Source of the DNA: Mycolicibacterium psychrotolerans
Lineage (GTDB): Bacteria; Actinomycetota; Actinomycetes; Mycobacteriales; Mycobacteriaceae
DNA length: 64,000 nt
Direction: 5' to 3'
Assembly (NCBI RefSeq): GCF_010729305.1
Contig: NZ_AP022574.1
Span: 682,001 to 746,000 of the forward strand
The position numbers and the translations under genes are program-made. Every line of letters starts with the position of its first letter. The stretch's first letter is position 1. The notes under the pieces were generated by a model, which made no database searches, was not told the origin of the DNA, and saw only the letters and a program-made list of their open reading frames with translations. Below, piece by piece: positions 63,526 through 64,000 of this stretch.

Positions 63526-64000
63526 ATGATCGCTCCCGCCGGGACACGGCCCGCCGGTGCGGTGCGCCGCGAACAGCTCTCCGACGAGGTGGCCACCCGC
63601 CTGCGCACCGAGATCATGACCGGGGTCCTGCGCCCGGGCACCTTCATCCGCCTCGACGAGACCGCCGCCCGCCTGGGTGTCAGCATCACCCCGATCCGGG
63701 AGGCGCTGCGCACCTTGCGCGGCGAAGGCATGGTCGAGCTCGAGCCGCACCGCGGGCACCGGGTTGTTCCGTTGTCCCGCAACGACATCCAGGACATCTT
63801 CTGGCTCCAGTCGACGATCGCGCAGGAGCTCGCCGCGACGACGGCGCGGCGCATCACCGACGAGCAGATCGACGAACTCGAGGTGCTCAACGCCGCGATG
63901 GCGGTCGCGGTCGAACAGCAGGATGCCGACGCGATCGCGGCTGCCGAGTTCGCCTTCCACCGCGCGTTCAACCGTGCCTCGGGCCGGATCAAGCTCGCCT
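63526..64000 (+). CDS. mce1R: GntR/FadR-family repressor Mce1R (3' end outside window)
   Basis: From ATG 63526 an open frame runs to the window end (158 codons shown). The winged helix includes QLSDEVATRLRTEIMTGVL, ETAARLGVSITPIREALRTL and the wing VELEPHRGHRVVPLS. The FCD effector domain then begins DIQDIFWLQSTIAQELAATT and reaches FAFHRAFNRASG, whose His is one of the metal/ligand residues. It is divergent from fadD5, matching Rv0165c. It would repress the mce1 operon until a fatty-acid signal is bound. Confidence 0.92.
   Translation, partial: MIAPAGTRPAGAVRREQLSDEVATRLRTEIMTGVLRPGTFIRLDETAARLGVSITPIREALRTLRGEGMVELEPHRGHRVVPLSRNDIQDIFWLQSTIAQELAATTARRITDEQIDELEVLNAAMAVAVEQQDADAIAAAEFAFHRAFNRASGRIKLA

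Overview
The window is chromosomal DNA of a mycobacterium, most likely a rapid-growing Mycolicibacterium. It is very GC-rich, and its genes and gene order match a mycobacterial core: mmpL11/hemophore/zmp1, the Rv0183-Rv0192 neighbourhood and a complete mce1 operon. The conserved blocks follow the order of the M. tuberculosis Rv0165c-Rv0203 region (recalled, not searched), interrupted by accessory insertions at about 8.4-12.4 kb, 13.6-16.6 kb, 20-36.5 kb and 42-48.7 kb. I saw no rRNA, tRNA, CRISPR array, transposase or prophage gene. No stretch longer than 300 bases lacks a gene.

Layout. 0-8.4 kb: a response regulator truncated by the window edge, two hemophore-family genes, mmpL11 and an Rv0201c-like gene, the orphaned Mce-associated pair omamB/omamA, and zmp1. 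8.4-12.4 kb: a five-gene, end-overlapping MoxR/DUF58/DUF4129 operon. 12.5-20.9 kb: an L,D-transpeptidase, a thiamine-binding protein, a lipase-like hydrolase, a DUF222/HNH gene with two compensating frameshifts, a copper-responsive ricR/DUF305 operon with a textbook operator, ilvD, a LysE exporter and an SDR.

20.9-30 kb is accessory metabolism: an operon of a ThDP enzyme, an SSS symporter and a TctC/Bug-type binding lipoprotein; small SRPBCC and membrane genes; then a DAPG (diacetylphloroglucinol) hydrolase-family gene next to a frameshifted bicovalent-type FAD oxidase and a divergent IclR regulator whose promoter carries two identical-spacing palindromes. 30-36.5 kb holds the most striking block: a mycosporine-like amino acid (MAA) cluster, mysA-mysB-mysC-mysD, with overlapping genes. 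In front is a HAD/CbbY-like gene that has lost both motif-I aspartates, behind is a TauD-type Fe(II)/2OG oxygenase, and a divergent TetR gene sits across a promoter with repeated half-sites.

36.5-48.7 kb: O-methyltransferase, peroxiredoxin-like, SprT-like and DUF2786 genes (the last apparently frameshifted), a lipoprotein with a disabled hydrolase nucleophile, monoacylglycerol lipase, sigG, an SRPBCC/ArsR pair under a palindromic operator, MarR/pirin, a secreted beta-propeller lipoprotein, a phosphodiester glycosidase, a fructosamine-kinase-like gene and a YoaK-type membrane protein. 48.7-64 kb: mce1R (cut by the window edge) diverges from fadD5-yrbE1A-yrbE1B-mce1A-F-mam1A-D, the fatty/mycolic acid importer operon. 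The omamA/omamB genes near the left end encode accessory proteins known in other mycobacteria to stabilise Mce transporters, so both ends of the window serve lipid and heme traffic across the envelope.
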